64,000 nt of DNA from Dolichospermum sp. FACHB-1091 (GCF_014697585.1 NZ_JACJSB010000007.1:62001-126000), one strand, 5' to 3'; numbered from the stretch's first letter, positions 53,597 through 63,380 are shown. A program made the numbers and translations. Notes: generated by a model from the letters alone, not told the origin.

Positions 53597-54514
53597 ATGG
53601 AGTTCCCACTAGAGATATTAAAACTACTAGCAGAAAAACCCTTAAAAAAATCAGAGTTAATGGTAGCATTAAGCGATCGCGGTTTTGCAGATTGTGACTT
53701 ATCCCAGAAAATCACTCGCACCATCAAGAAACTAAAAGACTGCGGTTTTCAAATTACATCAGCGCCTAATCGTCCCTATCAATTAATTACCTCAATATTT
53801 CCTACAATATTATCAACAGAACAAAGACAAGCATTAGCAATGGCCTCTGAGTTATTAGCGAGTATGGGGTTTTCTTCAGAAGCAGGACACATTTACCAAA
53901 TTGCTAACTTTCGGGAACAACCCAAATCTCCCACTGTAACCACAGATTTTCACCCCCCCACAGATTATAGTGAAGATAAGATAAATCAAATTGTGCATCA
54001 GTTACAGCAAAGATTTCAGCAAAAACGCCGCTTTGTGGTTTGGTATCGCAGCACAAAAGGTAAAGAAACACTCTGGGATTTAGATAAGTCCGAACTGAGA
54101 TTACATAACGGTGTTCTCTATTTATTTGCTTTAGTTCCCGATTTTCAGAGTTATCACTTAGAAACCAGACCCAATGCTGAACAGAATATCACTTTGAGAG
54201 TGGACAGGATTAGTAGAGTTGGTGGAATTTCCCAGATACCCTGGACTTATAGTAAATTTCCTACTCTAGAGATTATCTACCGTCTTAAAGGAGATTTAGC
54301 GAGTTATAGACCCCGCAGACCCCATGAAATAGTTATTTCCTCACTAGAAACTACAGAACATGTTGATATTTCAACTCAGGAAGACTGTATATTTTGGTTC
54401 CGTCAAAGAATGCTACAGTACGGTGCTAGTGCTAGGATTTTAAATCCTGATTGGTTAGTAAAACAAGTCAAGGATACCTTAAAAGAAGCCCATAATAATT
54501 ACTGTGCTGAATAA
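53597..54514 (+). CDS. WYL-domain transcriptional regulator next to the cas operon
   Basis: About 305 residues from the ATG at 53597 (MEFPLEILKLLAEKPLKKSE); the frame is open to a TTG at 53528. The N-terminal winged helix reads MVALSDRGFADCDLSQKITR then TIKKLKDCGFQI. The WYL core shows FVVWYRSTKGKETLW, LHNGVLYLFALVPDF and the final WFRQRMLQYGASARIL. WYL proteins sense nucleotides or single-stranded nucleic acid ligands. In Synechocystis the WYL protein Sll7009 represses the type I-D system; by position and family this gene may do the same, which is inference. Confidence 0.82.
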   Translation: MEFPLEILKLLAEKPLKKSELMVALSDRGFADCDLSQKITRTIKKLKDCGFQITSAPNRPYQLITSIFPTILSTEQRQALAMASELLASMGFSSEAGHIYQIANFREQPKSPTVTTDFHPPTDYSEDKINQIVHQLQQRFQQKRRFVVWYRSTKGKETLWDLDKSELRLHNGVLYLFALVPDFQSYHLETRPNAEQNITLRVDRISRVGGISQIPWTYSKFPTLEIIYRLKGDLASYRPRRPHEIVISSLETTEHVDISTQEDCIFWFRQRMLQYGASARILNPDWLVKQVKDTLKEAHNNYCAE

Positions 54515-54853
54515 CACTCTCCTATCAAACTGGGATTAAAAGCAGCTAACAGGACTTACAGCGATGTTTATGTAATTATAGCCTTTTTCGGGCTGGTGAG
54601 GTACAGTAGCAACAATGGATAAACTACTGATAAATATAATTTGCTAAATTTGTACTTCATTAAATTAAAAAACACTATATTCGTCAATAGTCAGTAATTC
54701 ATGATCATTAATCAGTAGTTATTAATAACATTTAATTGTTAATTGTTTACATTACATTATTAATAAGTTATAATACATTGTCAATTGTTTAGAATACACT
54801 GTTAATAAGTTATAATACATTGTTAATTGTTTGGCTAAAAGAGGTAGAGAATT
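54515..54853. repeat. Upstream region of gor with 42 bp direct repeat
   Basis: Two copies of TTAATAAGTTATAATACATTG start at 54760 and 54802, each followed by TYAATTGTTT, and a partial third copy precedes them (AATTGTTTACATTACATTAT, from about 54741). TATAAT in each copy could serve as a -10 element for the downstream gene. No gene is seen here. Confidence 0.6.
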
Positions 54854-56230
54854 ATGAGCTTTAATTATGATCTGTTTGTCATTGGTGCTGGTTCAGGTGG
54901 TTTAGCTGCTTCTAAACGCGCAGCTAGTTATGGTGCAAAAGTAGCAATTGCTGAATATGATTTAGTTGGTGGTACTTGTGTAATTCGCGGTTGTGTACCT
55001 AAAAAACTTATGGTGTATGGTTCTCATTTTCCTGCTCAATTTCAAGAAGCAGCAGGTTATGGTTGGACAGTAGGAGATGTAAAATTTGATTGGGAACATT
55101 TTATTACATCTATAGATAATGAAGTTAACAGACTTTCAAAACTACACATCAGTTTTTTAGAAAAAGCTGGTGTAAAATTAATTTCTGGTCGTGCTACCTT
55201 TATAGATCCTCATACAGTTGAAGTTAACGGTAACAAATATACAGCAGATAAAATTTTAATTGCTGTCGGTGGTCGTCCTATAAAACCAGAAATACCAGGT
55301 ATAGAACACGCTATTACCTCTAATGAGATTTTTCACTTGAAAACTCAACCAAAACATATCGCTATTATTGGCGCTGGTTACATTGGGAGTGAATTTGCTT
55401 GTATTATGCGCGGTTTAGGTTCAGAAGTGACGCAAATTATTCGTAAAGAACAGATTTTAAATGGTTTTGACCAAGATATTCGCACCAGTATCCAAGAAGG
55501 AATGACAAATCATGGTATTCGCATTATTCAAAATACCGAAGTCACAGCCATAGAAAAAGTGACAGAGGGGTTAAAATTAACCTTATCTGGAGAAAATCAA
55601 GAACCAATTATTGCTGATGTATTTTTAGTAGCAACCGGTCGTAGTCCCAATATTGAAGGACTAGGTTTAGAAAATGCTCAACTTGACTGTGTTCCCAGTT
55701 CAGAAGCAGGACCTGGATACAGTATTTCCAATGCTATAGCCGTAAATGAGTATAGTCAAACTTGTCAACCTCATATCTTCGCTGTTGGTGATGTTACGGA
55801 CAGACTAAATTTAACTCCGGTTGCTATTGGTGAAGGACGCGCTTTTGCTGATAGTGAATTTGGTGATAACCGTCGGGAATTTAGTCATGAAACCGTGGCC
55901 ACAGCGGTATTTACCACTCCAGAAGCCGCTACAGTGGGTTTAACAGAATCTCAAGCTAGGGAAAAGTATGGTGATGATATTAAAATCTATCGTACCAGTT
56001 TCCGCCCAATGTATTACACTTTAGCGGGTAAGCAAGAAAAAACCATGATGAAATTAATTGTAGATAATCAAACTGATAAGATTTTAGGCGCTCACATGGT
56101 GGGAGACAATGCAGCAGAGATTATTCAAGGTGTAGCTATAGCTGTTAAAATGGGTGCAACTAAGGCTGATTTTGATGCTACCGTGGGTATTCACCCCTCC
56201 GCAGCAGAGGAATTTGTCACTATGAGATAG
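54854..56230 (+). CDS. gor: Glutathione-disulfide reductase
   Basis: A 458-residue flavoenzyme that reduces GSSG with NADPH. The FAD motif GAGSGG is at 11-16, and the redox-active disulfide Cys42/Cys47 is in GGTCVIRGCVPKK. The NAD(P)H motif is IIGAGYIGSEFA, and a following IIRKEQIL suggests NADPH choice. The second FAD motif is IFAVGDVTDRLNLTPVA. The C-terminal HPSAAEEF contains the catalytic His-Glu pair. Length and motifs are normal for cyanobacterial Gor. A GAGG tract precedes the ATG. Confidence 0.94.
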   Translation: MSFNYDLFVIGAGSGGLAASKRAASYGAKVAIAEYDLVGGTCVIRGCVPKKLMVYGSHFPAQFQEAAGYGWTVGDVKFDWEHFITSIDNEVNRLSKLHISFLEKAGVKLISGRATFIDPHTVEVNGNKYTADKILIAVGGRPIKPEIPGIEHAITSNEIFHLKTQPKHIAIIGAGYIGSEFACIMRGLGSEVTQIIRKEQILNGFDQDIRTSIQEGMTNHGIRIIQNTEVTAIEKVTEGLKLTLSGENQEPIIADVFLVATGRSPNIEGLGLENAQLDCVPSSEAGPGYSISNAIAVNEYSQTCQPHIFAVGDVTDRLNLTPVAIGEGRAFADSEFGDNRREFSHETVATAVFTTPEAATVGLTESQAREKYGDDIKIYRTSFRPMYYTLAGKQEKTMMKLIVDNQTDKILGAHMVGDNAAEIIQGVAIAVKMGATKADFDATVGIHPSAAEEFVTMR

Positions 56231-56251
56231 TATTTGTTGTCTATTTTGTAG

Positions 56252-56281
56252 GGTGCGTTACGCTATCGCTAACGCACCGTT
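56252..56281. repeat. GGTGCGTTACGCTATCGCTAACGCACC palindrome
   Basis: A 27 bp imperfect palindrome after gor, possibly a terminator. A second copy with related arms lies at about 60512-60552. This is a common Nostocales intergenic repeat. Confidence 0.7.
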
Positions 56282-56512
56282 TAATCAAGTACCCAAAGCT
56301 TCAACCTAAATCTTCTGTAGCGTTGACAATAGAGAACTAGAGTTATGACTACAATCGCTGAATATTATTTTAATCGGGTAAGTCTGGTTTATTTGAGTTT
56401 ATTTTATAAATATACTAATCTTTAGTGGGTTGGGAACGGATGTTTATGAACGAACCACAGAGAACACAGAGGACGCGGAGGTGGAGAAAAAGAGGTATTC
56501 ACACGCTAGATC

Positions 56513-56743
56513 ATGATAAAATTTATAGCTTTATTTAGTGGTACGGGTGCGTTTAGATTAGCAATTGAAAGGATTTGTCCTAATTATAATCTTCCCTGGG
56601 AATGTGTTTTTGGTAGTGATATTGATTTAGATACTCAAAAAATCTATTTAGAAAACTTTGGAGAAATACCTACGGGAGATATTACAAAAGTTGATGAAAA
56701 TGATATTCCTGACCATGATATATTATTAGCTTGTTTTCCTTAA
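56513..56743 (+). pseudogene. Truncated DNA (cytosine-5) methyltransferase
   Basis: 76 codons begin MIKFIALFSGTGAFRLAIER, motif I (SAM binding) of C5 methylases. SDIDLDTQKIYLENFGE follows (motif II/III region), and then DHDILLACFP, where motif IV (PCQ with the catalytic Cys) should start. The frame stops right there, so the catalytic Cys, the target recognition domain and motifs VI-X are lost. Nothing downstream restores the reading. It is a dead remnant of a restriction-modification or orphan methylase. Confidence 0.85.
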
Positions 56744-56823
56744 TTAACTGGTAATGCGATCGCTATTTCCTGTGTTTATACTGTGATAGATTCTGTAATT
56801 AATGCCATAAAAACTACCTAATT

Positions 56824-57456
56824 ATGAATTATCTCTATCTTCACGGTTTCGCTTCTGGTCCTAAATCCAAAAAAGCCCAAGATATTCAACAAAGATTATC
56901 ACAACTCCAAATATCAATGTCTATTCCTGACTTAAATAGAGGTGGATTTTCTGATTTAACTATAACTCGACAAATTCAACAAGTTACTAATAATTTTCCT
57001 CCAGATTCTCAACCTGTCACCCTGATTGGTTCTAGTTTAGGAGGTTTGATATCTGCTCACATAGCACAAGAATATTTACAAGTAAAACGACTAATTTTAT
57101 TAGCACCAGCTTTCGGTTTTTTATCCCATTGGTTACCAAAATTAGGAACAGGATTAAAATTATGGGAATTAACAAAATATATGATGATTTACCATTATGG
57201 CTATCAAGAATTACTCCCTCTACATTATAATTTTGTTAAGGATGCTCACCAATATTCAGAAGATTTATTACAACGTCCCCTCCCGACCTTGATTTTACAT
57301 GGTAAATATGATAAAGTAATCCCTGTGGAGGTTAGTCGCTCTTTTTCTAATTCCCGTTCTTGGGTAGAATTAAAAGAGTTCAATAGTGATCACGCTTTAG
57401 GGAATGTTAGTCAAGAAATCTGGCAAGAAATTTCTCTATTTTGTCAGCTATTATGA
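56824..57456 (+). CDS. YqiA/YcfP-family alpha/beta hydrolase (esterase)
   Basis: 210 residues. YLYLHGFASGPKSKKAQ is the classic opening of the YqiA family, with the oxyanion-hole HGF. The nucleophile elbow is GSSLGG (Ser71). The acid is in HGKYDKVIP, and the base His in SDHALGN. Family enzymes are esterases on small acyl or palmitoyl-CoA-like substrates; the substrate in cyanobacteria is unknown. hisC starts 37 bp downstream on the same strand. Confidence 0.88.
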   Translation: MNYLYLHGFASGPKSKKAQDIQQRLSQLQISMSIPDLNRGGFSDLTITRQIQQVTNNFPPDSQPVTLIGSSLGGLISAHIAQEYLQVKRLILLAPAFGFLSHWLPKLGTGLKLWELTKYMMIYHYGYQELLPLHYNFVKDAHQYSEDLLQRPLPTLILHGKYDKVIPVEVSRSFSNSRSWVELKEFNSDHALGNVSQEIWQEISLFCQLL

Positions 57457-57493
57457 ACAATAAAAGTTAATTAAGACCTTTTTACTATTACCA

Positions 57494-58636
57494 ATGCAAA
57501 ATCTCAAATTTATTCGCTCTGATTTATCCCAACTTAATGCTTACAAACCTCACCCCGGAAGTGATAGCACTGAACCAGTTAATATCCAATTTGACAGATT
57601 AGATACTAATGAAAGTCCTTTAGATCTACCACCAGAAATCAAAGAAAAATTAGCTTTTATTTATCAACAAATTATCGAAACTAATCGTTATCCAGATGGT
57701 GGTCATGAATCTCTGAAAAATGCTATATCTGAATATGTTAATGAATCAGCAAATCTGTCAAATTCAACTTTCACTGCTGCTAATATCTCCGTTGGTAACG
57801 GTTCTGATGAATTAATTAGATCCCTATTAATTGCGACTTGTTTAAGAGGAGAAGGTTCTATCTTAGTCGCTAATCCCACTTTCTCAATGTATGCAATTTT
57901 AGCCCAAACTTTGGGAATTTCTGTGGTGACAATTGGGAGAAATCAACACAATTTTGAAACTGATTTAGAAGCTGCAAAATCTGCAATTATACAAACCCAA
58001 AATCCCCCCATTCGCGTCGTTTTTGTCGTCCACCCCAATTCCCCTACAGCTAATTGCTTAACAGCAGCGGAAATAACATGGTTAAAAAGTTTACCAGAAG
58101 AAATTTTAGTAGTCATTGACGAAGCTTACTTTGAATTTAGCCAAACTACTCTAGCAGCAGAATTATTACAACATCCTCACTGGATAATATTACGTACTTT
58201 TTCTAAAGCTTTCCGTCTTGCAGCCATGCGTGTAGGGTATTGTATCGCACATCCACAAGCGATCGCTATTTTAGAAAAAGTCCGTCTTCCTTACAATCTT
58301 CCTAGTTTTTCCATTGCTTCCGCTCTCATGGCTTTGGAAAATCGGCAACTTTTATTACAGTTAATTCCCCAAACCCTGAATGAAAGAACCAAACTAATTA
58401 CAGCTTTATCAGCACACTCAATCTTAGAAATTACACCCAGCAGAACTAACTTTATTTACTTGCGTGTTAAACCTGGCTATCAGGACGCAGAAAATCACGT
58501 TTTAACGAATCTCAACCAAAAGCTTAGAAGTCAAGGTACATTAATTAGACTTCTACCCAACGGGTTAAGAATCACCATTGGTACACCCGCAGAGAACAAT
58601 CGCACAATAGAACGGATACAAGCAGCTTTATCGTAG
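57494..58636 (+). CDS. hisC: Histidinol-phosphate aminotransferase
   Basis: A 380-residue fold-type I PLP aminotransferase, acting in histidine synthesis (and possibly on aromatic amino acids). [19 protein letters not shown] is the typical N-terminal substrate loop. [12 protein letters not shown] and [12 protein letters not shown] follow. [10 protein letters not shown] carries the pyridine-binding Asp, and [17 protein letters not shown] the Schiff-base Lys. NFIYLRV and the final [12 protein letters not shown] complete the C-terminal domain. Its end overlaps the convergent GNAT gene by 9 bp. Confidence 0.93.
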   Translation: MQNLKFIRSDLSQLNAYKPHPGSDSTEPVNIQFDRLDTNESPLDLPPEIKEKLAFIYQQIIETNRYPDGGHESLKNAISEYVNESANLSNSTFTAANISVGNGSDELIRSLLIATCLRGEGSILVANPTFSMYAILAQTLGISVVTIGRNQHNFETDLEAAKSAIIQTQNPPIRVVFVVHPNSPTANCLTAAEITWLKSLPEEILVVIDEAYFEFSQTTLAAELLQHPHWIILRTFSKAFRLAAMRVGYCIAHPQAIAILEKVRLPYNLPSFSIASALMALENRQLLLQLIPQTLNERTKLITALSAHSILEITPSRTNFIYLRVKPGYQDAENHVLTNLNQKLRSQGTLIRLLPNGLRITIGTPAENNRTIERIQAALS

Positions 58637-59233
58637 ATGTAGATGTTTATGTAGCAAGATCTCCCGCGAGCGATTAAGTAAAAGCGCGTTCCAAAGAGAC
58701 TCGACTTTATACACCCGATATGCTAACTTACAATAAAGCTGACGAGCTTGATGATTATTTTCCAAGACATGGAGATATAGGTCTTGAAATCCCCATTCTT
58801 GGGAAATTTGCTCACAGTGAATTAGCAAGCTAGAAGCCACACCCAATCTCCGGTAATTGGGGTGAACTGCTAAATTAGATAAGTAAGGAAAACATTTGCT
58901 GATACCATACCAAGAATTACTGGTTCTCACACCCATTTCTATAGTTCCCATGATTTCAGGATCTTTAGTGGTAGTATCAACAGCAACCAAACAAACATGA
59001 TGATGTGTGGGAAACTGGAGACGATACCTTAAATCTTCGTAAACGCCCAAACGAAATAAAGGGAAAGCCCAACCCCATAAACCCTTTTGGGAGTGAAAAC
59101 TTTCAGCGACAATTTGGGCGATACTCATCACATCATCAGGTGTAGCTACACGAATTTGAAGTAGTCCAACAGATAGATTACCAGTTTTTGAGCTTAATTG
59201 GGGGTGGGGAGGGTGAAAAAACCAGGATTTCAA
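58628..59233 (-). CDS. GNAT family N-acetyltransferase
   Basis: 201 residues. The acetyl-CoA fold runs from [19 protein letters not shown] to the diagnostic motif [21 protein letters not shown] (R-x-L-G-V-A), and motif [22 protein letters not shown]. The first 25 residues are less conserved, so a downstream start is possible. It may acetylate a small molecule or protein; no substrate is evident. The gene ends inside hisC by 9 bp in convergent orientation. Confidence 0.88.
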   Translation of the reverse strand: MKSWFFHPPHPQLSSKTGNLSVGLLQIRVATPDDVMSIAQIVAESFHSQKGLWGWAFPLFRLGVYEDLRYRLQFPTHHHVCLVAVDTTTKDPEIMGTIEMGVRTSNSWYGISKCFPYLSNLAVHPNYRRLGVASSLLIHCEQISQEWGFQDLYLHVLENNHQARQLYCKLAYRVYKVESLWNALLLNRSREILLHKHLHLR

Positions 59234-59616
59234 AGCTAGTTAGGGATTAATTTGATTTATACTCTAAACTGTTGCCAGTTATACTGAAATGCCATTTTAA
59301 TTATATCTAACTTTTAAATTAAAATGATACCAAGGGTTATAAGCAAGCAATTAATCAGATATTCGCACCAGAGAGTTTTCTTGCTGATAATAATCAAGAT
59401 GGATAAAAACCAGATTTAAGCAATTTATTTTAAATACAGCAGATTGTAAATCAATGAGGTACATAGTCTAAGTTCAAAGACAGACACTAAAGTAGTTTTA
59501 CTCCTGACTCCTCAATTCTGCTGCATTGGCCTCAAACTCAAAATTGATCCAATAAATTCCCAATAAATGCTTGCGGTTTTATAAAATCCATGTTATATTG
59601 ATAAAGTTAGAAATTT
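59234..59616. other. Intergenic region before tRNA-Gly
   Basis: About 380 AT-rich bp. No gene or strong hairpin seen. TATATTGATAAAG just upstream of the tRNA (about 59594-59607) may be part of its promoter. Confidence 0.4.
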
Positions 59617-59687
59617 GCGGGTGTAGTTTAGTGGTAAAACTTTAGCCTTCCAAGCTAATAATGCGGGTTCGATTCCCGCCACCCGCT
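59617..59687 (+). tRNA. tRNA-Gly (anticodon TCC)
   Basis: A 71 nt cloverleaf. The acceptor stem GCGGGTG pairs with CACCCGC and is followed by a T discriminator. The D arm is GTTTAGTGGTAAAAC. The anticodon stem TTAGC/GCTAA encloses the loop CTTCCAA with TCC at positions 34-36. The T arm is GCGGGTTCGATTCCCGC. CCA is not encoded. Confidence 0.96.
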
Positions 59688-60867
59688 TTGCTTACTTATA
59701 CAAGAGATTGTCACACAATTAACCCAAATTAATTAAGGGAATAAGAAAGTCAGGTTAGCCAAAATAGCCTTACCTTTACCTTTCTCGTTTATATCTCACG
59801 ACCTTGAGCCAAACTTCTAACCAAACTTGATCATCTACAAATTCAGTAGATTCAAGATTCCCCTATCGCTGGGATTTAGGTCTAAAGATAGAGTTAGACT
59901 TAGGTTAAGGGGTGTAAGAATTAGGGCTATGGTGTCGTCGAGAAAGAAAGCAAAGAGGATACCACAGGGAAGCTCAGAACTATCAATAAGCCTAGAGGAC
60001 TACAGGTAAACATCAAGAACAATATCACTGCTTTGCGGAAAAATTTAGCATAATATTGGTGTCTATGCCTGAATTTACCTATTTAAGAGTATTTTCCTGC
60101 ATCGTCATTATTGATAATAATTACTATAGGATTCCCATTTGATTTCTGATAGCTTGCATGGCTAAGTAGGTGAAGGAAAAAAAACGGAAAAAAACCGAAA
60201 TATGTAACGAAAAGTAAAGTTGCTCGAAACCTCTTTTCTGTTCCCTGTTCTCCGTTCCCTCTTCCCTCGCCATAACGACAATTTTTAACGCCAACCTACT
60301 TACGCCATACAAAATTACAGCGATTTCCAATCATATAAGGTACATCCTAGCCCCTTCCTCGCACCCCCCTCAATCTCCCCGCAGCGGGGGGAAGAAAAGG
60401 ATAAACTTTTGTTATTGGAGGGGGTTGGGGGTGGGGTTCTTGTTCCAGGTTTGATGACAATTTGCTGTAAATAGGTTGTCTATGGCTATGGGATGAAATT
60501 CGTAACGCACCATGATCAAGAATTTGGTGCGTTACGCTATCGCTAACACACCCTACCTATCTTTTTAAGAATCAAACCGGATTCCTAGATATTAAGTTGT
60601 GTTACAATTAAGATAAGTCACACCCAAAGGCAGATGTGTTAACTAAGATCTTAACTGTGTCGATTTGTCCATAAGATTGAATAAGTGGGATACTCGTTGG
60701 GAAATTGCAATTTGGGTGATGTGTTAACAGGTAGATTTAAATAAAGGAAGCAGTATATGGGATTTTTGACAAAATTCCCGTCATAATGCTGTTTTTCGAC
60801 TCAGTTGCTTGCCATATTCTATATTCATCAGTAAGGTGAATACCCTAATAAGAAGAGAATAATTACC
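59688..60867. other. 1.2 kb region without a recognised gene
   Basis: No convincing protein gene. An open frame at 59827-60009 ends with SSRKKAKRIPQGSSELSISL, which looks somewhat protein-like and might be a gene remnant, but I cannot place it. The region holds element copy B (60163-60302), a GC-rich palindrome near 60375-60400 and a GGTGCGTTACG palindrome near 60512-60552. The last 300 bp should contain the promoter of the gene at 60868. Confidence 0.5.
60163..60302 (+). mobile_element. 140 bp dispersed non-autonomous element, copy B
   Basis: The ends TAAGTAGGTG and CCAACCTACTTA form an inverted repeat. The inside matches copy A: AAAAAACCGAAATATGTAACG, AAAAGTAAAGTTG, TTCCCTGTTC units and CATAACGACAATTTTTAACG. 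This is the most complete copy. Confidence 0.75.
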
Positions 60868-61245
60868 ATGAAGGTATCTAAAAATACCAACAAAAATATT
60901 TTTTTATCAAGTTGGATTTCTTTGAATCAAACAGACGCGGATGAAACTCATCTGATTCCTTTACATGATGTTGCATCTAAGCCTGTTTGGGGATTTTTAC
61001 GTCCTTTGCGAAATTGGGTAGATAGCATCCAAGTAAGCGATCGCCAATTAGCTCACCGTTTATGTCAATTAATTCCGGCTCAGTGTCCATTTGAGCGCGA
61101 TGTTAAGCTATTTGGTAGAACCCTGTTTCATATTCCGCCAATGTGTAAACTCAATCCTTTGTATGAAGAAGTGGTAGGGTTGCGATTTAGAGCGATGTGC
61201 TATCTAGCTGATACTTGTGGTGAGGATATTTCAAAGTATTGCTAA
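60868..61245 (+). CDS. Mo-dependent nitrogenase C-terminal domain protein
   Basis: 125 residues. The second half, LAHRLCQLIPAQCPFERDVK then LFGRTLFHIPPMCKLNPLYE and LRFRAMCYLADTCGEDISKY, matches the small cyanobacterial family named after the Mo-nitrogenase C-terminal domain (Pfam Mo-nitro_C). Five cysteines are spread through it, and it ends in YC. The family is frequent in nitrogen-fixing filamentous strains but its role in nitrogenase function has not been shown. The ATG follows a purine-rich AAGAAGAGAAT tract. The start choice is clear. Monocistronic. Confidence 0.82.
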   Translation: MKVSKNTNKNIFLSSWISLNQTDADETHLIPLHDVASKPVWGFLRPLRNWVDSIQVSDRQLAHRLCQLIPAQCPFERDVKLFGRTLFHIPPMCKLNPLYEEVVGLRFRAMCYLADTCGEDISKYC

Positions 61246-61325
61246 TAGGTAATAGGTGATTCACGTTTTACAACTGACAACTGACCACTGACAACTGACA
61301 ACTGACCACTGACCACTGACCACTG
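61246..61325. repeat. CAACTGACAACTGACCACTGA tandem repeat
   Basis: Ten-base units of ACAACTGACA/ACCACTGACC fill the space between two convergent genes. Non-coding tandem repeat typical of this genome. Confidence 0.8.
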
Positions 61326-61327
61326 AA

Positions 61328-63163
61328 CTAATTCTTTTGAAGTTGCCATTTTTGTATAGCATCCTGAGCATCTTCATAAGGGATTGCACCTATAGGAACT
61401 AAAGCAGCGGTGGCGATAGCGCTGTGAAAATCTCCTTGATTAGCCCTGATTTTGGCTAGATCTAAGATTTTTTCACTCCACTGGTTAATTGATGTTTGAG
61501 CGATATCAAAACCGGGTTGTCCCCGTTGTATTTTTTTAGCAACTTCAATGGCACGATTATAGGTAGATGCTTGTTCAGGAATAATTAATGCTGTGGCTGC
61601 ATCTAAGAGAGCTTTATTGCTCACATACTGCTTGGCTTCGGTTTGCCATTTTTTAATGACAGTTTGGGCTTGGGAATAAAGCGGCTCTTTTTTAGTAATT
61701 AACTGCGCCGTTGCTATAGCGTTCTCATATTTTCTTTGTTGGGCCTGTGCTTGTGCCAACTCTAAAATCATCTGACACCAAACTTGAATATTTTCCTGTG
61801 CTTCTTCGTATAATTGTGTATTTGATTTAACTTTTTTGGCTTGGGCGATCGCCATAATCAAATCTCCTGGTTGAGTGGGAACAAGAGACATTTTTTCTAA
61901 CTCTAAAATAGCTTGATTCCGTTTTTTAGAGTCCGTATTCAAGCTAATTTGGGCTGCAATGGGGTTTTGGGTAGTGGGTGATATCTGGGGAAATTGAGTT
62001 TTGCTGGAGGTATTGTTAAATACTGTTTTTGATAAATTTTTAAACCGGAAACTCTCATGGTGGCGGAGCAAAAATGTAGCGATTAAAGCTACTATCACCA
62101 TATTGCCACCACCCCAGATGATAAATTGTTGCCATAAAGGCATCTCTGACCGGCTTGAGGCTTGGTCTTTGGCTATGGTAATAGGGGGAGGGATAAATCT
62201 ACCCTCCCAATGGGATGCTGAGTCTGTTGCTAGGGGGTGATTGTTTTCAACAATTGACTCGGAAACTGATTCGGTTGGTATTTTGTTTAAGGTAGTTGCT
62301 ACCGAGGCATTTTCTGTCCACCCAGCTTGATCTATGGTGGTACTAGAGTCACTATTTTCCAGAGGGGGTGCTGTTCTGGTGACAGCAAAACTGGCTTCTG
62401 GGAAAATTATGGCTTCGGAGTTTCGATCTAATGCCAAGATGGGCAAAATAGCTGGTTTTTGAGTAGGAATAACGGTGATAGGATTTTGGACAGGCCGCCA
62501 GTGGTATTGACAGAGTTTGGGTGTAAGATAACTCAGATAACTGGCTAAATCGCTGAAGTCGTATCCTTTCCCCGATCCCAAAGCTTCTAATAATGCTGCT
62601 GTGAAGAAACCGTGACCTAATTCTGTACTTTCATGGGAAAATTCTTCTGGTTGACAGGAAATAATCGCCCCCATTTGTAATTGGGCGGCCAGTTCGATAA
62701 TTTCTTGGCCTACAGGTGCATCTGCTTGTGTCCCAAAAGCCCGGTTAATATCGAAGATCAGTAAGACCTTGATGCCGGTAAATTCTAGACTTTGCATGAG
62801 CGATCGCACTTCTATACCCGTTTCAGCAACTTGTTCGGGATCACCGCCAACGGGCATTAAATAGTCTTGTTCTTTGTAGTTAACACCATAGCCACTAAAA
62901 AATAACCATAAATAGTCTTCTGACTGCCAAAATGTAGCCGCCAATTCTTGTAGTAACGACAGAATATTTTCCTTGGTGGGGTATGAGGATTTATCTCCTA
63001 TGGGGGGGGAAGTGTTTGTCATTAATAAGCAGTTTTCAGGGGGAAAACCTGCCTGTGTCACTAAAAAGTCTTTAATTGCCTCAGCATCCGATTCAGCGCA
63101 ACCAAGAGGTTGAAATAATTGATATTGATTAATGCCAATGGCGATCGCCCAGTAATTTACCAT
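61328..63163 (-). CDS. Orthocaspase-like (p20) pseudoprotease with membrane span and repeat tail
   Basis: I start at the ATG at 63163 (MVNYWAIAIGINQYQLFQPL), 611 residues; the frame is open to a TTG at 63214. Residues 1-230 form a caspase-like p20 domain. The catalytic His, normally in FFSGHG, is Tyr92 (LWLFFSGYGVN). The catalytic Cys, normally D-x-C, is Asn140 (LIFDINRAFG). The protein is thus unlikely to be a protease. A Pro/Ser-rich linker leads to one membrane span (FIIWGGGNMVIVALIATFLL). After it come three repeats of a helical unit with AIA-A and a conserved QxxIxxWQ motif (for example AQTVIKKWQTEA, AQTSINQWSEK, AQDAIQKWQLQ). It may be a scaffold or decoy for an active orthocaspase; that is inference. 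Confidence 0.85.
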   Translation of the reverse strand: MVNYWAIAIGINQYQLFQPLGCAESDAEAIKDFLVTQAGFPPENCLLMTNTSPPIGDKSSYPTKENILSLLQELAATFWQSEDYLWLFFSGYGVNYKEQDYLMPVGGDPEQVAETGIEVRSLMQSLEFTGIKVLLIFDINRAFGTQADAPVGQEIIELAAQLQMGAIISCQPEEFSHESTELGHGFFTAALLEALGSGKGYDFSDLASYLSYLTPKLCQYHWRPVQNPITVIPTQKPAILPILALDRNSEAIIFPEASFAVTRTAPPLENSDSSTTIDQAGWTENASVATTLNKIPTESVSESIVENNHPLATDSASHWEGRFIPPPITIAKDQASSRSEMPLWQQFIIWGGGNMVIVALIATFLLRHHESFRFKNLSKTVFNNTSSKTQFPQISPTTQNPIAAQISLNTDSKKRNQAILELEKMSLVPTQPGDLIMAIAQAKKVKSNTQLYEEAQENIQVWCQMILELAQAQAQQRKYENAIATAQLITKKEPLYSQAQTVIKKWQTEAKQYVSNKALLDAATALIIPEQASTYNRAIEVAKKIQRGQPGFDIAQTSINQWSEKILDLAKIRANQGDFHSAIATAALVPIGAIPYEDAQDAIQKWQLQKN

Positions 63164-63305
63164 CCCATCTTTATCGGCTATTGTTGGACTGAGATTGCTG
63201 TTAGCACCATACAAAGCTAACTTATGTTTTATTATTTAGGTAATTTTAACTCATTTTTGACATAAGTTATTTTTTACACTATAAAAATACTCATAAAAAT
63301 ACACC

Positions 63306-63380
63306 TAAGTAGGTGAACGCAAAAAAACCGACATAAGTAACGAAAAGTAAAGTTGCCTAAAACCTGTTCCCTGTTCCCTT
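63306..63380 (+). mobile_element. Dispersed non-autonomous element, truncated copy C
   Basis: Begins TAAGTAGGTGAACGC and continues AAAAAACCGACATAAGTAACG, AAAAGTAAAGTTG, CTGTTCCCTGTTCCC, then stops. The right inverted repeat is missing. Confidence 0.7.

Noticed and set aside
59827-60009. 60-codon open frame after tRNA-Gly
   Set aside because: No recognisable protein family and no clear ribosome-binding site; kept only as a possible remnant.
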